A stretch of 46,811 bases of DNA from Sphingomonas sp. Lineage in GTDB: Bacteria > Pseudomonadota > Alphaproteobacteria > Sphingomonadales > Sphingomonadaceae. A program made the position numbers and the translations under genes. Under the pieces are notes generated by a model that was not told the DNA's origin, made no database searches, and saw nothing but the letters and a program-made list of their open reading frames with translations. Shown here piece after piece: positions 9,145 through 17,700 of this stretch. The stretch covers positions 1 through 46,811 of the forward strand of contig JAKFUZ010000021.1 in assembly GCA_021732445.1 (NCBI GenBank), in the 5' to 3' direction. Within the stretch, counting starts at the first letter, position 1, and each line of letters opens with the position of its first letter.

Positions 9145-9460
9145 TGCAGCACGATCGCGGTCGGACACGAGGGCTTGGGTGGTGGCACGTCGAGAACGAA
9201 CCCGGCATCTGATTGAGCTGGGCGGTCTCGTGCAGAAAGCGGGGCTTGTCAGCATCGCCGACGACGATCGCGCCATGCTGTACGGGGCGTTTCTCGAACT
9301 GGCGCTGCAAATGCAGGGCGACGATGGAGCGCAAGCCAAGCTGCTCTTCCGGCGTCGGGGCGCCCGCGCTTTTGCGACCGAAGCGGAGGAAGCCGCTTCA
9401 ACACGCACAGCTGACAGCAAGCCGAAAGCTCCGAGCGGCAGGACAGATGTCGAAGCATAG
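9089..9460 (+). CDS. traD: Conjugal transfer protein TraD family (small)
   Basis: About 123 residues. The recognisable part is RRERTRHLIELGGLVQKAG followed by DDDRAMLYGAFLELALQM, the hallmark of the small TraD family found beside oriT in Agrobacterium and sphingomonad transfer regions. The N-terminus (AVAKAAKRLSQARNQLDAAR) is a charged helix and the C-terminus is disordered. The start is uncertain: the frame is open back to 8948, and the ATG at 9089 gives a 56-bp overlap with the upstream small gene, consistent with coupling. Likely role: accessory relaxosome protein. This is not the TraD coupling ATPase of F plasmids. Confidence 0.7.
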   Translation: MLAVAKAAKRLSQARNQLDAARSRSDTRAWVVARRERTRHLIELGGLVQKAGLVSIADDDRAMLYGAFLELALQMQGDDGAQAKLLFRRRGARAFATEAEEAASTRTADSKPKAPSGRTDVEA

Positions 9461-9539
9461 TACCGGCCCCAAGGCTTCCGAGCGGCGGTTGTTCGGATTG
9501 GGATCATGATCCACAGTGAAGCGCCTGCGCATGTGAAAA

Positions 9540-9704
9540 TCAGCCGTCGCGCAGATGCGGCAAGGCAGCTTCAATCGCCGCCTTCGCCGCGAGCACATAG
9601 CTCTGCCACATGGGCTTACCCTCGAACTTTGTATTCTCCGGATTGCCCTCCAGCCGACACAGCGCACGGGCCGCGGCTTCAATCGCTTTCTCAATGTTCA
9701 ACAT
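9540..9704 (-). CDS. Small conserved protein of unknown function
   Basis: 54-residue ORF. The ATG at 9704 is preceded by GGAGG at a good distance, and the protein reads as one amphipathic helical unit: IEKAIEAAARALCRL, then EGKPMWQSYVLAAKAAIEAA. Short proteins with this helix, Trp-x-x-Tyr, helix pattern occur in phage and mobile elements, but I do not know a function. It lies between the transfer accessory genes and the lytic transglycosylase, on the same strand as the latter. The frame is open upstream to 9836, but that extension has no credible start signal. Confidence 0.6.
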   Translation of the reverse strand: MLNIEKAIEAAARALCRLEGNPENTKFEGKPMWQSYVLAAKAAIEAALPHLRDG

Positions 9705-9804
9705 GATCAGGCCTCCATCAAAATCGGCCGTAGCTGCGATGCCGGAGCATAGTTCAAAGACGTCGCGAGCACACCCATTCCCGGAGCGGATCGGTCGCCG
9801 CGCA

Positions 9805-10491
9805 TCATGGTGCAGCGCTGGTTGCGGCACCTCCATCAGGACCGTCGGATAGCGGGAAGAGCGAATTGCGAGGTCGTACCTCAGTGGCGCCGCCCGACAA
9901 CGTTGGCGTAGCCGGCAGTACAGCCGCCCCTTCGAACCTCGACCGCGTCATGAACAGGCGCGCTTCCTGCCAGCGAGGCGCAGGCGTAGCCATCGGCTGA
10001 ACTGTTGCATTTCCGCCCAGACGCGCGGTGTAGGCGATCGTTTCGGCAGGCAGCGCCACGCCGCCTTGCACATAACGCTGATAGCGTCCCGGACCCGCAT
10101 TGTACGCCGAAAGGGCGCCCGGCCACCCGTAGCGCGAGGCGAGCTCAGCAAGATACATCGCGCCGCCAATCATGTTCATCCGTGCATCAAACGGGTCGGC
10201 GCCGAGATTGTAGCGTGCGGTCAGATAGGACCATGTCGCCGGCATGATCTGCATGCAGCCGATTGCTCCCTTGGCCGAGACGATCCGCGAATTCTCGCCC
10301 GACTCTGCGCGCATGACGCGCAGCACAACATCCTGGGGAAGCCCCGAGCGCCGCGCCGCTTCGGGGACGTGCATGGCGCAGCTCTTGGAGCCGACCAGCT
10401 CAGGCGCAGCGCCAGGCGAAGGCGAAGCCGAGACAGCGATCGCAATGACGCCGAATATCCTCGTCCACCGCACCGTCAGGACCAGGTCCAC
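9805..10491 (-). CDS. VirB1-like lytic transglycosylase
   Basis: Periplasmic SLT-domain muramidase of about 228 residues that would open peptidoglycan locally during conjugation. Catalytic Glu is in VMRAESGENSR, followed by the family motifs GAIGCMQIMPATW, LAELASRYGWPGALSAYNAGPG and QRYVQGG. The likely start is a GTG at 10491 or 10473, giving an N-terminal signal peptide (RIFGVIAIAVSASPSPGAA); no ATG is suitably placed, and the longer frame to 10620 lies inside traF. It overlaps the end of traF, so they are probably co-translated. The start choice is uncertain. Confidence 0.85.
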   Translation of the reverse strand: MDLVLTVRWTRIFGVIAIAVSASPSPGAAPELVGSKSCAMHVPEAARRSGLPQDVVLRVMRAESGENSRIVSAKGAIGCMQIMPATWSYLTARYNLGADPFDARMNMIGGAMYLAELASRYGWPGALSAYNAGPGRYQRYVQGGVALPAETIAYTARLGGNATVQPMATPAPRWQEARLFMTRSRFEGAAVLPATPTLSGGATEVRPRNSLFPLSDGPDGGAATSAAP

Positions 10492-11048
10492 AGCGGGAAT
10501 GCGCGACCGATCACTTGGGCACGATCGACCGGACCGAAATAGCGGCTGTCGAACGACGCGCGCAGCGCCGGCGCTATCAGCAGGAGTTGATTGCGGGCTA
10601 GGCGCCGACAGCCTGACCAACGCGGCAGCGGGCGACCGAAGCGGTCGTGCGGCAGCGCTGTCGCAGCGGCGCGTCCGTCGAGCGTGATACGCATATTCGT
10701 GCGGCAGACAGTCGCACCGGCGAGCGCCGCGACCGGCTTCACCAGCAGCGCATTGGTCTCGACATAACGGCGCTCAGCCATGAAGCGTGTGAGCGCGGGC
10801 GACGGTCGCACTGCGACCAGATCGCCCACGCGCGGGACGGCGCTGGGTTCGATCTCGTAGAGGCCAAGCGGCACGCTCGCCGAGACATTCCAGACGAGAC
10901 GCAGTTGGGGTTGATGCATGGCCGGGAGGAAAAGCGCTGCGAGCGCCGTTCCTGTCCCGGCAAGCACGCCGAGGCGAAGCGGATGGCGGTGCAAGCCGGT
11001 GGCCGCCGCAGGACCACCGGCGGGATGCCGGTCGAGCGCGCCAGCCAT
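10476..11048 (-). CDS. traF: TraF-type S26 signal peptidase (conjugation)
   Basis: 190-residue membrane peptidase of the TraF/LepB (S26) family, which matures or cyclizes conjugative pilin in RP4/Ti systems. A single membrane segment (LGVLAGTGTALAALFLP) precedes the catalytic Ser motif WNVSASVPLGLYEI; the general-base Lys is in LLVKPVAALAGATVC, and the C-terminal box SFDSRYFGPV is typical. The start overlaps the HTH gene stop in TAATG. As no trb pilin gene is visible in the island, its substrate would have to come from elsewhere. Confidence 0.88.
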   Translation of the reverse strand: MAGALDRHPAGGPAAATGLHRHPLRLGVLAGTGTALAALFLPAMHQPQLRLVWNVSASVPLGLYEIEPSAVPRVGDLVAVRPSPALTRFMAERRYVETNALLVKPVAALAGATVCRTNMRITLDGRAAATALPHDRFGRPLPRWSGCRRLARNQLLLIAPALRASFDSRYFGPVDRAQVIGRAFPLWTWS

Positions 11049-11311
11049 TATTGTTGCTCCGCGCGTTCGCCGGGACGGCGCACGGCCGGCAGCACGGTTC
11101 CGTTATTGGGATCGGAGGTGGATGCGCAGGCGCCACGATCGCACCAGGCGCGCAGTTCCTCGATCGTATAGACGACGCGCCCGCCGATTTTCCGATAGGC
11201 GGGACCGGTGCCGTAAGTGCGATGCTTTTCGAGCGTTCGCGCCGAGAGGCCGACATAATGCGCGGCCTCTTTCGTGCGCAGATAACGCGTATCCTTGATG
11301 ATGTCTGGCAT
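11048..11311 (-). CDS. Excisionase/AlpA-like helix-turn-helix protein
   Basis: 87 residues with a MerR-type winged helix (HTH_17): YLRTKEAAHYVGLSARTLEK is the helix-turn-helix and GPAYRKIGGRVVYTIEELRAW is the wing. Such proteins act as recombination directionality factors or transcription regulators in integrative elements. The ATG has GGAG six bases upstream. It begins the HTH, traF, transglycosylase unit, with stop/start overlaps throughout, so it may control that unit or excision. No integrase is present here for it to partner. Confidence 0.85.
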   Translation of the reverse strand: MPDIIKDTRYLRTKEAAHYVGLSARTLEKHRTYGTGPAYRKIGGRVVYTIEELRAWCDRGACASTSDPNNGTVLPAVRRPGERAEQQ

Positions 11312-11329
11312 GTTGGACTCCGTCGATTT

Positions 11330-11370
11330 CGGGCCTCGCGAGGGAGCGTGAGCAGCGCCTCGCGAGCCCG
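11330..11370 (-). repeat. Inverted repeat in the leader of the HTH gene
   Basis: CGGGCCTCGCGAGG (11330-11343) and CCTCGCGAGCCCG (11358-11370) pair with a single bulged base around a 14-nt loop, just upstream of the Shine-Dalgarno sequence. It could be a leader RNA stem or an operator. There is no T-run. Confidence 0.55.
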
Positions 11371-11453
11371 GCGATCATCGGCGTCGAACGGCGTCCACGG
11401 GTGGTCGGATAGCAGGGGTCCGCGATCCGACCACATGGGATTGGTGAAGGTGT

Positions 11454-12288
11454 CTATGCTTTGGGATGTGCCCCAAGCATCCACCTATAGCCTCCTGACA
11501 CCATCTCGGCCGCCGCGTCGGCGAGACGGCGCAAATCAGAGCGCTCTGAACTCAGGCGCCACTCGTCGGGAAGCGGGTCGAGTAGTTCCCCGGCAATGTC
11601 GCGCAGCGACGCGCCGTCGCGTTGCAGATCGTGGATACAGAGCATCGCTGCTTGCCGGTGTGCGTGAGGGTTTGGCGGGGCGCGCAGCGGTGCGCCAAGG
11701 CCGATCGCACGTCGAAATGACTCCGCGGCTCGAATTCGGTCACGGTGACTGTGGTCGGGATGGACATAGAGCCCGAACGGCTTGCCAGGTGTCGGCGCGA
11801 GCTCGGCGGGGATCCAGAGCGACAAATCCGGCGCTCCATGTCTTCGGATCAGAAGCGCCATCCCGCCGGGTGCAGCCATGCGAACAACGCGATCACCCCA
11901 AACCGACGGTCGATAGGGCAGATCGCCTATCGTTCGCGCCCAAGGCACTGGTCGCACGATCGTCAGCGCGGTAGGGTCGAGCGATGGCAGCCAGGCGATC
12001 GGCGGCGTATCGGTCGCCGACGTGTCGGGATCGACCGCGAAAGGTGAGGCCCCAAGGGGACCACCTCCGTGCAAGTGGATGCTGTGGGAGATCGATCATA
12101 CGCCGTGCTGAGCGACGGACGGCGGTCTGGGCGAGCGCGGAACTACGCCGCGCGATCACACCGGCTGACACCCAGATTGCGCGGAAGTCTGGATTACGAC
12201 GGACCCATTCCCACGCGAACCCGCGCGTGTTCAATGTCAGCAGCGCCCGATAAGCCTCGGGTAGGCGCATTCGGTGGTAACCTGGCAT
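11454..12288 (-). pseudogene. DUF6499-DUF2285 regulator, split by a one-base frameshift
   Basis: Two overlapping frames together make one familiar protein. The first (start ATG 12288, GGAG seven bases upstream) gives the N-terminal DUF6499 domain (LPEAYRALLTLNTRGFAWEW) and runs on to ARRWSPWGLTF. The second frame then continues AVDPDTSATDTPPIAWLP and ends in a DUF2285 domain (CIHDLQRDGASLRDIAGELL; GGYRWMLG). The switch is at the three A's at 12040-12042: removing one would join the frames exactly. Intact homologs in sphingomonad and rhizobial elements are single proteins, thought to be DNA-binding regulators. So this is a decayed gene, a sequencing error, or (less likely, since there is no classical slippery heptamer) a programmed frameshift. 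Confidence 0.75.
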
Positions 12289-12359
12289 CGCATTACTCCT
12301 CGATGCCCCCGTAGCGTCGAACTATGCTGCGATTGTTCCGAGGTTCAACACTATCTGCG

Positions 12360-12387
12360 CTTATCTTCAGATAAGGCCGAGCTTATC
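12360..12387 (-). promoter_or_regulatory. Triple GATAAG-box operator upstream of the DUF6499-DUF2285 gene
   Basis: CTTATCTTCAGATAAG (12360-12375) is a palindrome with 7-bp arms, and a third copy CTTATC follows at 12382-12387 in alternating orientation. A plausible minus-strand promoter, TTGAAC then CATAGT 16 bases later, lies between it and the start at 12288. Autoregulation by the adjacent regulator is inferred. Confidence 0.5.
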
Positions 12388-12423
12388 CTACATGGTTAAT
12401 ATTACGCCCAAATTGGATCAAAC

Positions 12424-12454
12424 GAAAACCCCGCCCGGGCGATCCGGGCGGGGC
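12424..12454 (-). terminator. Rho-independent terminator after the DUF736 gene
   Basis: On the minus strand, CCCCGCCCGG pairs with CCGGGCGGGG around a short loop, followed by TTTTCG, 15 bp beyond the DUF736 stop. Confidence 0.85.
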
Positions 12455-12468
12455 TTGGTCGGTCTGGC

Positions 12469-12795
12469 TCAGTCGCCGTTGCGCCGGGAGGGGCGCGACC
12501 AGATCAGGTTGAAGGTCTCGCCATCCTCGTCGTCGAAGAGGTTGGCATAGATCGGGGCGGTGAAGCTCGGATCGTCGAGCTTGAGGCCCAGATAGGCGCG
12601 GCCTTCGTTGGATTCCTTGGTCCAGGCAGCGCCGATTTCCGCCCGGCCGACGAAGACCCTGTGCGAGGGCGCATTGTCGTTGGCGCGGTTGCTGTCGGGA
12701 ATGACGCGGACGCCCTTAGCCTGGACGCCGAGAGTGACGATGTCGCCGACGAACTCGTTGTTGGCGGTCTTCTTGAAGGTGCCGATGGTAGCCAT
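12469..12795 (-). CDS. DUF736 family protein
   Basis: 108-residue protein. The start MATIGTFKKT, the centre SHRVFVGRAEIGAAW and the end DEDGETFNLIWSRPSRR are diagnostic of DUF736, a small beta-rich family nearly always found on alphaproteobacterial plasmids and integrative elements. Its biochemical role is unknown. The ATG at 12795 has GGAG eight bases upstream; a longer frame to 13038 runs through a non-coding leader and was not used. The gene is monocistronic, with a terminator behind it and a long structured leader in front. Confidence 0.92.
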   Translation of the reverse strand: MATIGTFKKTANNEFVGDIVTLGVQAKGVRVIPDSNRANDNAPSHRVFVGRAEIGAAWTKESNEGRAYLGLKLDDPSFTAPIYANLFDDEDGETFNLIWSRPSRRNGD

Positions 12796-12940
12796 GTTCG
12801 TGTCTCCAGTCTTTGATCCTCGAGCCGTGCCCATCACGGCCTCGATGGCTTGCAGGTGACCGGGGCTGCCGCGGCTGCAGTCGAAGACCTGAAGCGTCAG
12901 CGGAAGACGGCGTCGGGGCGCTTTTTTGATCCGCGAGGAA

Positions 12941-12987
12941 TGCCGGACCCCACCCCACGCGGTCCCACCGCGTGGGGTGGGGTCCGG
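12941..12987. repeat. 22-bp perfect inverted repeat with 3-nt loop
   Basis: The left arm 12941-12962 and the right arm 12966-12987 are exact reverse complements separated by CCC. The arms contain the ACCCCACCCC / GGGGTGGGGT pattern. On the plus strand the sequence after the hairpin is GGGGAAAAAAG, and the tract on the left is T-rich, which is the wrong polarity for a terminator in either direction. Confidence 0.95.
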
Positions 12988-13417
12988 CAGGGGAAAAAAG
13001 TGTCCCAAAGCCGTTGCGGCCCCGAGCGGCAGAGGCAAAGCCGGTTTCGGTCATCAAGCCATGAAGAGAGGCTGTTTGGGCACTGGCCTGGATCTACCGA
13101 CAGGAGACGTGGCCCGAGCATCACCGCCCGTCCAGAAGCCCGACGCCATGAGTGTGCCGCCGGATAGATCTACCTGCGAACAGGCGGGGTCCTTCTTGGT
13201 CCCGACCGCCGCCTCAACCGCCAAATGCCCGCTTCCGGTACGGACTCGTCCTGCGTGGAATGGCGTTCCTGAAATCTGATCTGCGGTGACCGCCGCAAAA
13301 TGGGCCGTTGCCTCGCCACCAGCATCCCGCAACCATCGCGGCTGAGATTTGGCGACGGGCGGCGAGACGCCTGATCCCGTCGCCCCTCCCGGCAATGGCA
13401 AGCCGGACCTGCAAGAA

Positions 13418-13444
13418 GCCCCGCCGGGACCGTCCGGGCGGGGC
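13418..13444 (-). terminator. Probable terminator after the small membrane protein gene
   Basis: GCCCCGCCGGGA and TCCGGGCGGGGC pair with one mismatch around CCG. On the minus strand the stem is followed by CTTCTTG, a weak U-tract, 33 bp past the stop of the 13477-13872 gene. Confidence 0.6.
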
Positions 13445-13476
13445 GATGAGAAGAGAAATGACGGCGATACTTGCTA

Positions 13477-13872
13477 TCAGGCGATCGGATGAGCGAGCTT
13501 GTGTGCGGCAACCGCGCCACTCACGCCACCCGCGACAAGTGCAACGGCGAAGCTGGCGAAGCCGGCAAGCGATGCGAAAGCGCTCGCGACCGAGAAGCCG
13601 GCAATCGCGGCCGGGATCGCGAAAACGGCGATCAACATACCGCGTGCCGGACGGTTCGAAAGCGATAGCGCCGCGAAGCGACCGAGCGCGATGACGCCCA
13701 TGAAGGCGGCAATACCAATGAGAACCGAAGGCAGCGGCGCGATGCCGAGTGCGGCGCTGCCGAAGCCGGCCGCCAGGCCAGCGCCGATCGGCAGCGCCAG
13801 GGTCGCGCCGACGAACAGCGCGTAGATCAGAAATCCGACGCCGATCAGCATCAGTGGGAACAGGATAAACAT
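13477..13872 (-). CDS. Small integral membrane protein, function unknown
   Basis: 131 residues, almost entirely hydrophobic. Probable transmembrane helices are FILFPLMLIGVGFLIYALF, ATLALPIGAGLAAGFGSAA, LPSVLIGIAAFMGVIALG, GMLIAVFAIPAAIAGFSV and a last Ala/Gly-rich one. I chose the ATG at 13872 because AAGGA precedes it and the membrane segment starts at once; the frame continues to 13923 without a better start. No family recognised. It stands alone on the minus strand of the island with its own terminator and could be a mobile-element accessory such as entry exclusion, but nothing in the sequence shows that. Confidence 0.7.
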   Translation of the reverse strand: MFILFPLMLIGVGFLIYALFVGATLALPIGAGLAAGFGSAALGIAPLPSVLIGIAAFMGVIALGRFAALSLSNRPARGMLIAVFAIPAAIAGFSVASAFASLAGFASFAVALVAGGVSGAVAAHKLAHPIA

Positions 13873-14000
13873 GGCGTCACGTCCTTTCTTCAAAGGGTTG
13901 GACGCGCTTCCACCAGCCACCACAGCGCGTGAGAAATATAGCAGAAATTGCCCGGCGACGAAACCGTCGCTGGGTTCGGTTCGGCGCCCTCGCGCAACGA

Positions 14001-14165
14001 TCAGCTTGAGAAAACATCGTATTCGCGAACGACATGATCGGCGTCACCGTCGTAGTCGTCACTCGGTATCGCGGTATAGCCGTCGTCGGTCTCGATCAGG
14101 ATGATGATGACCTTGAGGGTGCATGCCAGGTTCCAGGCGTAGCGTTGTGCGGTTTCGAGGGACAT
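14001..14165 (-). CDS. 54-residue acidic protein with structured leader
   Basis: ATG at 14165 with GGAG six bases upstream. The protein starts MSLETAQRYAWNLACTLKVI, continues with a hydrophobic stretch and IETDDGYTAIPSDDYDGD, and ends VREYDVFSS. The second half is strongly acidic, with paired Asp residues. I do not recognise the family, and it is short enough to be missed by automatic calling. It is supported by a good ribosome binding site, by a stable leader hairpin resembling those in front of the parB-like and DUF932 genes, and by codon usage like its neighbours. A GCGACG / CGTCGC hairpin at 13955-13970 beyond its stop may be its terminator, though the U-tract is poor. Confidence 0.6.
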   Translation of the reverse strand: MSLETAQRYAWNLACTLKVIIILIETDDGYTAIPSDDYDGDADHVVREYDVFSS

Positions 14166-14173
14166 GACCGGCT

Positions 14174-14212
14174 CCTGTCGTTTCGGAGCGGGGCCTCTCC
14201 CCGCTCGACAGG
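14174..14212 (-). promoter_or_regulatory. Two-tier stem-loop leader of the 54-residue gene
   Basis: On the minus strand the outer stem CCTGTCG / CGACAGG encloses an inner stem AGCGGGG / CCCCGCT with loop AGAGG. The outer 3' arm runs directly into the Shine-Dalgarno (ACAGGAG), so folding would hide it. The loop is identical to that of the DUF932 leader. Confidence 0.6.
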
Positions 14213-14770
14213 CGCCGACGCATCCGGCGTCCGGCCGCGATCACCGCGTCAGGAGGCGAAGCCGATTAGCGGCCGCATGCAAAGCATAGCGGACCCTTTA
14301 CGGGTTGATCGTGGAAGGCCGGAGGTCGGAAAGGACTAGCGCCTCCAAGAGCGGGGAGAGGCTCTGTGATTTGACGAACGCGAGAGTGCAGTCGAGCCGA
14401 AGTGCGGGCGAATGCCTCGTTTCTGATTGATCATGGGGCCGCAAAACTGGTCAGCTTTGCCCCCAGTTTTCGTAGTTTACGACGTCGCGCGACGATCCCG
14501 GAAGCCACCTATTGTTCATGTACTCGTCGGGGCGCACGTAGGACCGGGTTTGGGACATAGCTGCCGATCATTTTCATGTTGTCGAACCGCAGGTCTGGCC
14601 AGCAGCGGACATTCAGTGACCACGGTACGCAAAAGCCGGGCACGGGCGGCGTATCGAAAAGATCTAGTATCCGGTCGGCTCGGATGGTGGACCAATCGAT
14701 ATAGAACGACTGGGAACACTCTAAGGACGAGCCTCTAGGTCGCCTAGCTCTGTCGATACGGCCCGATAGT
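14213..14770. other. Non-coding interval upstream of the SIR2 gene end
   Basis: About 560 bp with no ORF I would defend. The two ORFs of 103 and 107 codons on opposite strands have neither ribosome binding sites nor recognisable domains. The stretch looks like decayed sequence. Confidence 0.4.
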
Positions 14771-17700
14771 TCAACGCTGGCGACGCCGCCGCAACTCCGA
14801 CAACCGAGGGTCTGAAGCCGTTTCGGGGTCATCCGACAACAACGCGAGTGTATCCTCGATTTTGTATGGCCATTGCTGGGGGTCTTCCCCGAGGACGGCC
14901 CAGAGAAGATCGAGCAAGGCCTTGGGATGCTGATGCGCCGGGTGCGGGCTATTGTTGCTGGTGGCCAGCATCATATGCATCGAGGTCGAGCGCGCAGGCA
15001 CGAGGCGACGAAGAATAATCTCTACCACGGCCGGCATCTTATCGCCGCTTCCCAGCGCCAGATCGACAAGTCGGGCCGAAACGCTCGGATTGCGAAGCGC
15101 ACGCTGCTTCGGCCAGACGGTGCGGAGAAACGGGATCAGGCGCTCCGGCCAACGGGTCTGCACATTGTTCGACCAGTGGCCTAGATGCCATAGGAGCTGC
15201 CCGCGTAACTCGTCGTCGGCGTGGATAAGAACCTCGCGCAGCTCAACATCAGTGATCAGACGCTCAGGTTCAGGTGCCTCGGCTTGGCCGCCCCAACCAC
15301 TCAACAGCATGCCCGCGATGATCTCGTTACTCTTGCGCCGTTGATCGGTCATGCCTGCGCGGGTGATGAGCCCTGTTTTGATCCGCTGGAACAAGGCGGG
15401 CGATGGCATGCGCGCTGCCCAGAGGATGCCATCCCAGAGCGCATCGCCATCGGCGTCGTCGGCATCAATGACCGAAAGCAAGGCGGCTTCCGTCCATGCC
15501 GGGTCAACGTTGAAGAGCCAATTATATTGGTTGCCCAGCATCACCAGAGCATGCCGCCGCTGGTCTCCGCGCAAGGCCAGAAGTTGATCCGCGCGTACCT
15601 TCCAAATGTCCGGAAATCCGCCACCAACCTGTCGATCGGCTTTCATGGGATCGTTCATCAACAATCGGGTCAGCCGGCCCACGGGCGCGTTCAAGGCGTC
15701 ATCGGCCCAGCTTTCGTTCGCCCGGTGTGGACGGCCTTCGCCACCGAGCGCGAGGGCTGCGACGATCCGCTCCCACAGCGTCGGCAGCGTTGAGGCCGCA
15801 TCACCATAGAGCCGATGGCTGATCCGCTGCATCCACTCCGAAGCCGGTGTCGCGATGGTTTGCAGCAGCGCAGGCGGAAGTTTGCACAATCGCCCCCCGA
15901 TGAGCGTGATCATCCGGGTCGAGTCCGTGAGCCGGGCATCAGAATAAAGGAAGGCGGACCAGGCCGCGATCGGCACATCGCCCGAGCGTGCGACAAAAGT
16001 AAGCGCCGCAAGCGCGCGGAGCGGTCGCTGCTCAGACAGGCCCCTAAAGGGTGCGCGCTCTACAGGATCGAAAAACTCGGCGCGTCCACTAGCGGCATGT
16101 GCGGCGGTGAGTATCTCCGGGATCGGGGTATCGAGGATCGCATCCGGCGCCGTGTCCGTCACGACGCTGTAGACTTCCGGCGCCCGCGAATCCGCGACAT
16201 GGTCGCCGATTTGCGGCGTCCATTCGGGATCGGATGGCTGAAGGCGCGCCATCTCCGCGGTGACATCGAAGGAGAATGTCACCCCGTGTGTCGACAGCCA
16301 ATGGAGGCGGCTAAGCCGATAATGCGCCTCTGCGCGCGACGCGCCGCCGCGGACTTCAGCGGTCCAGGGATAGGTTGTCGTGAGCAACCGTTGCTCGATT
16401 GCAGTGCGTGACGGTGTGGTCAGATCAGGCCATAGATCGCGGATCGCGAACAACAGATCGCGCTCGTGATGGGTGGTCCAGAATAGTTCGTCGGTGAACC
16501 CCAGCAAGGCCGCCGCACCGTCAGTCGGCTCGATCAGGCGGTTCGCGGCGGCCCAGATCCGCAGGCGCGCGAAAACATACGGGTCCGCGACCGACCAGCG
16601 CAGGACTTCGCTCCGTGCCGCGACCGGATCAGCAGCGTGAAGGCGCAGCATCAAACCCTGCAGGATGACGATTGGGCACCGTATTCCGTACTCGTTGTTT
16701 CCTAACGGCGGCCCATCATCATCGGCGCGGGTGTGTTCGAAATGAATGAGGTCGTCACCGGTCACCTCGCGCTCGAGGGACACGGCCAGCTCCAAGTGCG
16801 CTCGGAGCAAACCGACCGCATAGCCGAGATGCTTGGGCGGTATCTCCAGAACATCATGCGGTCGTGGATATTCCACGTCGACGTGGATGAGCTTTTCGGG
16901 CGGCTCGTCCCAAAACAAGGGGTGGCGGACGCCATAGGCCTTCGTGGCCGTTAGCTGGGGCTTGTAGAGGTCGATATAGGCGCGAACGAGCGATGCCGAC
17001 CAGCCGTCCTGCTCTACGCGCGCGGCGATTTCATATCGGACCATATCGGGGTCGGGCCGGACATCGGCCCGCGCAGCGATCAGCCAGCGCCACTGTCGAC
17101 GGATCGCCTCGGGAAAGCGTTCGCGATCTTGGCGGAGCCAGGATTCGATACTGCGAATGACCTCTTGGTGCAGAGCCGCCTGATGGCCGACCCACCATAG
17201 CGCGATGGGTTGATGGGCGATGCGCTGAAGCCAAATGCCGAGGCTGTTGAGACGCGGCGGCAAAGGCGCATTCAGATTTGCGTTCGTGCCCCGCAGGACG
17301 GCCATCGTACCATCGCCGGCATCTTCGAGGTCCGTGCGGTTGAGTGCAAAGACATCCAGAGCTTCCGCTGGGATTTTACGGTTCCGGTCATAATCGTCGG
17401 CAGCGTCTGCATCCGGGATGGGGTCTGATCCGAATCCTAGCGCGCCGAACGGATCGAACTGCTCAGACTCTTCGACATAAGGATCAATCTTGTCGGGATT
17501 GGCGAAGCGGTGGACCGGGTCAAACGCAAGCAGCCACCGGGCATCGAGCGGTACGTCGGCGGTCGCGAAGCGACGCGCGCCCTCGCGGGTCGACATGACC
17601 TCGGCAACCTGTCCGCGCAGATGGGAACCAAGCGCTTGGGGGCCGGCTGACGCCTTTGCAAGCAGAGCATTGTACCAGCCGTCAACATCGTGCGCCCGCG

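Larger units (their letters stand above)
12796..13476. other. Long non-coding interval between DUF736 and a membrane protein
   Basis: About 680 bp with no credible gene. It contains the DUF736 leader (12796-12910, with a bulged minus-strand stem CGAGGCCGTG / CACGGCTCG near the gene), a 22-bp perfect inverted repeat (12941-12987), flanking T6 (12921-12926) and A6 tracts, and the terminator of the next gene. ORFs predicted through it are antisense or low-complexity. Confidence 0.6.

Noticed and set aside
12031..12050. Programmed ribosomal frameshift in the DUF6499-DUF2285 gene
   Set aside because: No heptameric slippery sequence or obvious downstream pseudoknot was seen; a mutation or sequencing error explains it more simply.
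12941..12987. Interpretation of the 22-bp inverted repeat as a bidirectional terminator
   Set aside because: The flanking tracts are A after the stem and T before it on the plus strand, the reverse of what termination needs on either strand.
14509..14832. 107-codon minus-strand ORF beyond the SIR2 stop
   Set aside because: No start signal or domain, and it overlaps the end of the SIR2 gene; treated as decayed sequence.
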